From Dehalococcoidia bacterium (GTDB lineage: Bacteria; Chloroflexota; Dehalococcoidia; GIF9; UBA5629), in contig JAQTLG010000138.1 in the NCBI GenBank assembly GCA_028715025.1, forward strand, positions 1-5,388: a stretch of 5,388 bases of DNA, read 5' to 3'. Below are positions 1 to 5,388 of the stretch, in pieces (the first letter of the stretch is position 1; every line of letters starts with the position of its first letter). A model generated the notes under the pieces. That model did no database searches. It saw nothing but the letters and a program-made list of their open reading frames with translations, and had not been told where the DNA came from. The position numbers and the translations under genes were made by a program.

Positions 1-336
1 CCAGGTCTTTACCAGCCAGTAGCCGGCTGCTCCCATATGCTCGGTAAATAATCCGTTCATGCAGATAATATTGATTCCGGTTTTCCTGGAGAGCTGCTTG
101 TACAGCTCAGGGTCCCTGATCCCATCATTTGTGGTGCAGTCGACAATGGTCTTGATGCCCACCGCTTTTGCGGATTTGCATACGTCCAGATTGACCTTCA
201 GCGCCTCTTTACGGTCATATGGCGCCACCGTATCTGCTGCGTACCAGCCGACCAGGCTGCAGACAAAGTGCTCATGCACCATTGTCTTCCCCATCTTTTC
301 CGGGGATATTGGTCCCAATACTGTGTTGATCATCAT
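1..336 (-). CDS. Phosphotriesterase-family metal-dependent hydrolase (PTE/PLL-like), N-terminal part, cut by window edge
   Basis: Only the first 112 codons are present; the gene runs off the left edge in frame. The start resembles the COG1735/phosphotriesterase family: a TVLGPI-type opening, then VHEHF with the His-x-His pair at residues 21 and 23, which in this TIM-barrel amidohydrolase superfamily binds the buried divalent metal pair. Further along come IVDCTTNDG (about 69-77) and GLFTEHMGAAGYW (about 97-109), both typical of the family. Characterised members hydrolyse phosphotriesters, lactones or phospho-lactones; most genomic homologues are uncharacterised and probably act on esters or lactones. 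No signal peptide is visible, so it should be cytoplasmic. The ATG at 336 is favoured over the adjacent ATG at 333 because AGGAGA (351-346) lies 9 nt upstream. It follows the SDR gene by 50 nt with no terminator between, so the two are probably co-transcribed. Family assignment is firm, substrate unknown; the remaining metal ligands are outside the window. Confidence 0.88.
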   Translation of the reverse strand, partial: MMINTVLGPISPEKMGKTMVHEHFVCSLVGWYAADTVAPYDRKEALKVNLDVCKSAKAVGIKTIVDCTTNDGIRDPELYKQLSRKTGINIICMNGLFTEHMGAAGYWLVKTW

Positions 337-3300
337 TTTTGTGTTTCTCCTGATTTAAAAGTTCAGTTGGCATTTTACTGGATTAACTACAATCCGAATG
401 CATGCCATCCGGCATCGGCGGATGCACCTGAGTCGGCTGTGATAACTGACCCGGTAATGTACCTTGCTTCATCAGAGACCAGAAAATATGCCAGATTAGC
501 CACATCTTCAGGCACAAGAGCTTTATGCATGGGAACATATTTCAGCATCAGCTCGACATCCCGGTCGCTGAGTTCCTCCATCAATTCTGTGAGAACCAGG
601 CCGGGTACGATGCAGTTGACCCGTATGGGGATGCTGGCGAGTTCGCGGGCCAGGACAGTGGTGAAGCGTTGAACGGCAGCTTTCATGGGACCGTATACAA
701 CACCGGGCAAGGAGACATATCCATCGATTGAACCCATATTGATAATATTGCCGCTCTTTCGAGGCTTCATTTCTTTTACGGCGCGGCGTGAGCAGTAGAA
801 CACGCCTTTAAAGTCGACGTTTATTATCTCATCCATTATCTTCAGATCTACTTCCGTTATCGGCACTAAAGGCTCGGCAACTCCGGCATTATTAATCAGG
901 ATGTCCACCTGTCCGAATTGCTTCATGGTGAAATCAAATAACTTATCTACTTCATCGACTTTACTGATGTCCGCCTTAAATCCGTAGATGGATGCCTCCG
1001 CTGTCTTTAGCTCACTGACGGTTTTTTCAAGCAGGTCTCCGTCCTTGTCCGCTATTACCACATCTATGCCTCGTTTGGTAAAAGTTCGTGCCATGCCCTT
1101 GCCAATGCCTCGTGCTCCTCCGGTGATCACAGCAACCCTGTTAGATTTCGCCATTGATACAAACCTCCTCTAAATTTTTATTTTTTAATAATTGTCCTCA
1201 TAGCAAAGCATGAAATGTTGTTTTAAGAATTGCAGGCGGGCTATTAAAACGACCTTTTCCCGGTAACTCCTCAGCAGCAACCATCCATTAATTTGTATGC
1301 AAAAATGAATAATTAATCATTCATATAAACAATTAAACATTCATCTTTCATATAATATATTGCTTACCGGCATTTTGTCAATAGGGTTTATGTGCTGTTA
1401 AATACCGTCGTAGAATTCCTTAACAGCTGAGAAGAAGGCGTCGATGTTTTCCCACTTTGAAAGTGGGGGAGTATCACAGCCCGAAGAAATAACAAAATTG
1501 GGGTATTTGATACATTCATTTAATACGCCGAGAGTGGCCTCGCGTACGGAATCAGGCGTACCATAGCGCAGTTGTCCTGCCGGATCGATATTGCCCAGCG
1601 TTATTGTATCGGAGGGGATATTTTTCAGCATCTCGCTCATTTTTATGGCGTTGCCGAAGCTATAGGCCGAAGCGCCTGTTGAAAGGATTGAGTCTATTAT
1701 TTTAATCGTGGAATTCCCGCAGTTATGGTAAATCACAATAAAATTCTGATCCTGAACGGCTTCAACAATCTCTTTAATATAAATCGATGAAAACTGTTCA
1801 GCCAGTGGTTGAGAGATCAAGCCGGCCAGCGGTTCTGCCATAATTACGCCATTGGCTCCCGCAGCTTTATACGCACTGCAATATTTGATTACGAAGGCAG
1901 TTGCCTTTTTTAATAAGAGATGCATTGTTTCAGGTTGATCGTAGCAGTAGATCATGGCTTTGCTGACATCCATCAGGCGGCCTACCAGTGAAAAAGGTCC
2001 GATAACTCCGGCAAAGATCGGGCGGTCATTAATTAACTTAACCGCCTTTCCAATGGCATCTATGTATATGCCGGTACGTCCGGATCCAACCTTCGGAATC
2101 TTTAGCTCATCTGCTTCGTCATATGTTGATACAATACTGCCCACAACTGTAGGCACTTCATCCTCAGAAAAACGTATTTTCGATCCAAAGCATTCTGCTT
2201 CCACAGACAGATCCATCAAACTGACAGTGGCCATAGCATCCGTCCGGTCGGCTATGCATTTCATCCCGTGTGCCTGATTGTCGCTGTCCGAAATAAGATC
2301 AATCACGCTGATTCCCATTATTTGTATAGCAGGAAAAGAGAGAATCGGCATCGCATTTTTATGCGATGCTTTCCTAACACCTTTAAGCCAGTTCAACATA
2401 TCCATTTAAAATTTTTGCTCACACAAGGTTTTCAGTCAGTTTAAGATTGAGCTTTGATTATATTAGGGATGACGATTGATTGTATGGGATAATTTTACGA
2501 ATTTTTGTAATATGAATTGGAAATAAATGCTATTACTCAGTCGTTTTGATCAGGCTATCGCGGTACTTTTTAGGCGATATTCCCGTTTGTTTTTTAAAAA
2601 CACGGGTGAAATAACTTTGATCTCCAAAACCACACATCTGAGCGATTTCCGAGATGGAGAGGCCGGTTCCGGATAGATATGCTTTGCTCTTTCCCACACG
2701 GACTTTTGTGATGTAAACGGATATGCTTGTACCTGTTTCTTTTTTAAAGATGCTGGACAGGTAGGAATTGCTCAGGAAGACGAGCTGCCCCAGTTCGTCC
2801 AGAGACAGTTTTTCAGTGTAGTTATTTTTTATGTGCTCCATTACTTTATATACTGCATCGGAATGTTTGATCTTGATGTAATCAAATGTTGATGAGACAA
2901 ATCGGTGCAAAATGCCGCTGAGCCACAGGCTGATCTGATTAATATTATCAAACCGTTCGATTCCACGTATTACTGAAGTGCTGAAGCGGAAGGTTTCGCC
3001 GGTATTCGCGCCTGCGTTTATTGCCGCACGGGAGAGGACGGCAATCAACTCCAGTGTACGCGCTTTGATTTCGTCCAAATCGAAGACACTGTAAAAGAAG
3101 ATGTGCCCTAAAAGCTCATTCAGCAACTTTTGTGAGCCCTCTTGATCGCCATTTACTATCAAGGCGCACAGCTTGGATTCTATTTCAATGGGATATTGAT
3201 GGCCGTTATCTTTATTATCATATTCTTTTCTCACATCATATATAGTGTTCAGCAGTCTTTCCTGCTCGCGGACCACCTTGCCCAGCTCGCTATGTGGATT

Positions 3301-5388
3301 TCCGGCTATGGCCGAAGTTACGATGGAGAGAATTTCCGATAGATGCCGTACCTGAGCCGTATCCAGTACGGGAAGCTTACAAAGGGCCGCATGCATAGAG
3401 GGATATGCCAGTTCTTCTACAGTATCCTGTAAGTTACCCATAATAATGGGCCCGATCACAATGCCGCCCAATAATTTGCCGTTGATGTCCGACAGGGAGG
3501 ATGTCACAAAAACAAAACCAAGAGGGCAATAGTAAATATATTTGCCGCCCCAGCGATACGCCTCACTGACTCCGTAGCTGTGAGTCCTTAACTCATCGCG
3601 TTTTTCATACAGACAGCCGGAGCAAAAGTCATTGGAAAAACCAAAGTTAATAATCGTGGGATCGTCAGATAGATCAAGCACTATGGTGTGGGCACCGGTT
3701 AGCCCGCTGAAATGTTTACAGCTATTTGCACAGGATTCAAGAAGCTCTTTACGCATGTTTATGAAACATCATGCAGAAAATAAAAAGATAATAACATATC
3801 ACGGTAATTTACACTAAGATAAACAGCGGTTTAGCTATGCGGATGAACAGCGCACAGGATGGTACAGTAAACTTGGATAAATATGACTAACAGGGTGACA
3901 CATTGTCTGCGACTATTGGCGAAGCGTTAAAATAGTACTATATGTATATCACTTCGATTATCAAAAGAAAATGAAAAAACTGTAAAGATATTTATATATT
4001 TGATACGTAGATATAATTATGATTATGATGGCGAAATGGAAGGTATTAGTATGAGTATATTAACTGATATATGTGAATTGCTTCAGCAAGGGCGGACTTC
4101 ACAGGTCAGGACGCTGATTCAGCAGGCATTGAAGGAAGGTATATCGCCAGATAAAATCCTGAATGAGGGCCTGCTGGCGGGGATGGACATAATAGGTGAA
4201 AAATTTAAAAACGATGAAGTATTTATTCCGGAAGTTTTGATTTCCGCCCGTGCCATGAATGCGGGCATCGAAATGCTCAAACCTCACCTCATGGCGGCAG
4301 GTGTATCGTCCAAAGGTACTGCCATCATCGGCACTATCAAGGGAGATTTACATGATATAGGGAAAAATCTCGTCAAGATGATGATAGAAAGCAAAGGTAT
4401 GACGGTGATTGACCTTGGTGTGGATGTTCCTCCGCAGAAATTTTATGAGGCTGCGCAGGAAAATCATGCGGATATCGTATGCCTTTCTGCCCTACTGACA
4501 ACCACCATGTATGAAATGAAAAATGTCGTTAAAATCTTTGTTGCCAATAATAAACGTGATGGCGTAAAAATCATGGTGGGCGGTGCTCCTATTACACATG
4601 ATTTTTGTGCGGCGATTGGCGCTGATTGCTATGCGCCGGACGCCGTCTCGGCGGCCGAGGCGGCACTGGCCTTCTGCTCTTCGGGCATAGTGCGCAGTTA
4701 ACTGAGAGGTAAGTTGGTTGAAAGTTGAAAATATGATCGTGCACAAGGGACAAATGACCTCCAAGGAGCGTATACATGCTGCAGCCAGGGGCCTGCCGGT
4801 CGATCGTGTGCCCGTAATGTACTGGTTGAATCCACACGAGGTCTGTCGAATGATGGTAGAGATGCAGCCTGGCCGCAATCTTTATTGGAACTGGCTTGCC
4901 CACTTCTTGTGGGGCAAGTTTTCCAGGGGCGGGAGATTCAATGCGCCGAATCTGTGGAGGGCATTGCCCTTTTTACTGTCCGATTATGGAAACGGTGAAT
5001 ACGCGCTGGAGCTGGGCGCTGACATAGCTATAATAAGTCATCTGGCCACTAACTCCAATGTGGGTCATATGTACTGGCGAGACCATCAGTTAAAAGTGCT
5101 GGACATGTTTGGCATCTACAGGAGCCTGGGTACCGGCATTTATTGGGATGTAGAGATACCCGCGATAAAAACCGTTGCGGAGTTAAAAGAATACCGGTTT
5201 CCGGATTTTACAGACGATAAACACTATGCGGGTATTAAAAAAATGAGGAAGGCTTATCCGGGAGCATGCATTGCGGTGGAGGCTTTGAGCGTGCAGGACA
5301 TGTTCAGCACTCAACTGCTGGGCATGGCTCCATTCATGATGGCTTTGTATGACAATCCGGTCGAAGTCAAACAATTTATGCAGCGTTT

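Overview
The window looks like part of a corrinoid-dependent methyl-transfer locus from an anaerobic bacterium, most likely a Firmicute (a Sporomusa- or Clostridium-like acetogen or a relative). This organism call is inference. It rests on the gene content (a MtaC/MtbC-type corrinoid protein, two URO-D-superfamily methyltransferase-like proteins, a PocR-AraC regulator), moderate GC with AT-rich intergenic regions, and AGGAGG-like ribosome binding sites. No rRNA, tRNA, CRISPR array, insertion sequence or cobalamin riboswitch was seen.

Layout. The locus is divergent around an intergenic region at about 3757-4050. Leftwards (minus strand), in transcription order, lie a PocR-sensor/AraC-type regulator (3756-2533), a compact MtaA/MtbA-like URO-D-family methyltransferase with an intact His-x-Cys...Cys zinc motif (2405-1398), a short-chain dehydrogenase/reductase (1154-387), and the first 112 codons of a phosphotriesterase-family (PTE/PLL, COG1735-like) metallohydrolase (336-1, cut by the window edge). 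Rightwards (plus strand) lie a two-domain corrinoid protein (4051-4701) and, 16 nt later, the first part of a second, quite different URO-D-family protein (from 4718, cut by the right edge). That last gene has no stop in the window and probably starts at TTG.

How the genes may work together. In known systems a substrate-specific methyltransferase loads a methyl group onto the cobalt of a MtaC-like protein, and a URO-D-fold zinc enzyme passes it to a thiol or similar acceptor. Here one corrinoid protein sits between two dissimilar URO-D-family genes, so one may load and the other unload the methyl group. No MttB-, MtaB- or MtrH-type enzyme and no reductive activator (RACo) is inside the window. 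The regulator's PocR domain suggests induction by a small organic ligand, probably controlling both directions. The SDR plus PTE-like pair sits 50 nt apart behind its own apparent sigma-A promoter with operator-like repeats. It may process the demethylated carbon skeleton, for example alcohol oxidation followed by ester or lactone hydrolysis. The substrate cannot be read from sequence, and the coupling of the two halves is a hypothesis.
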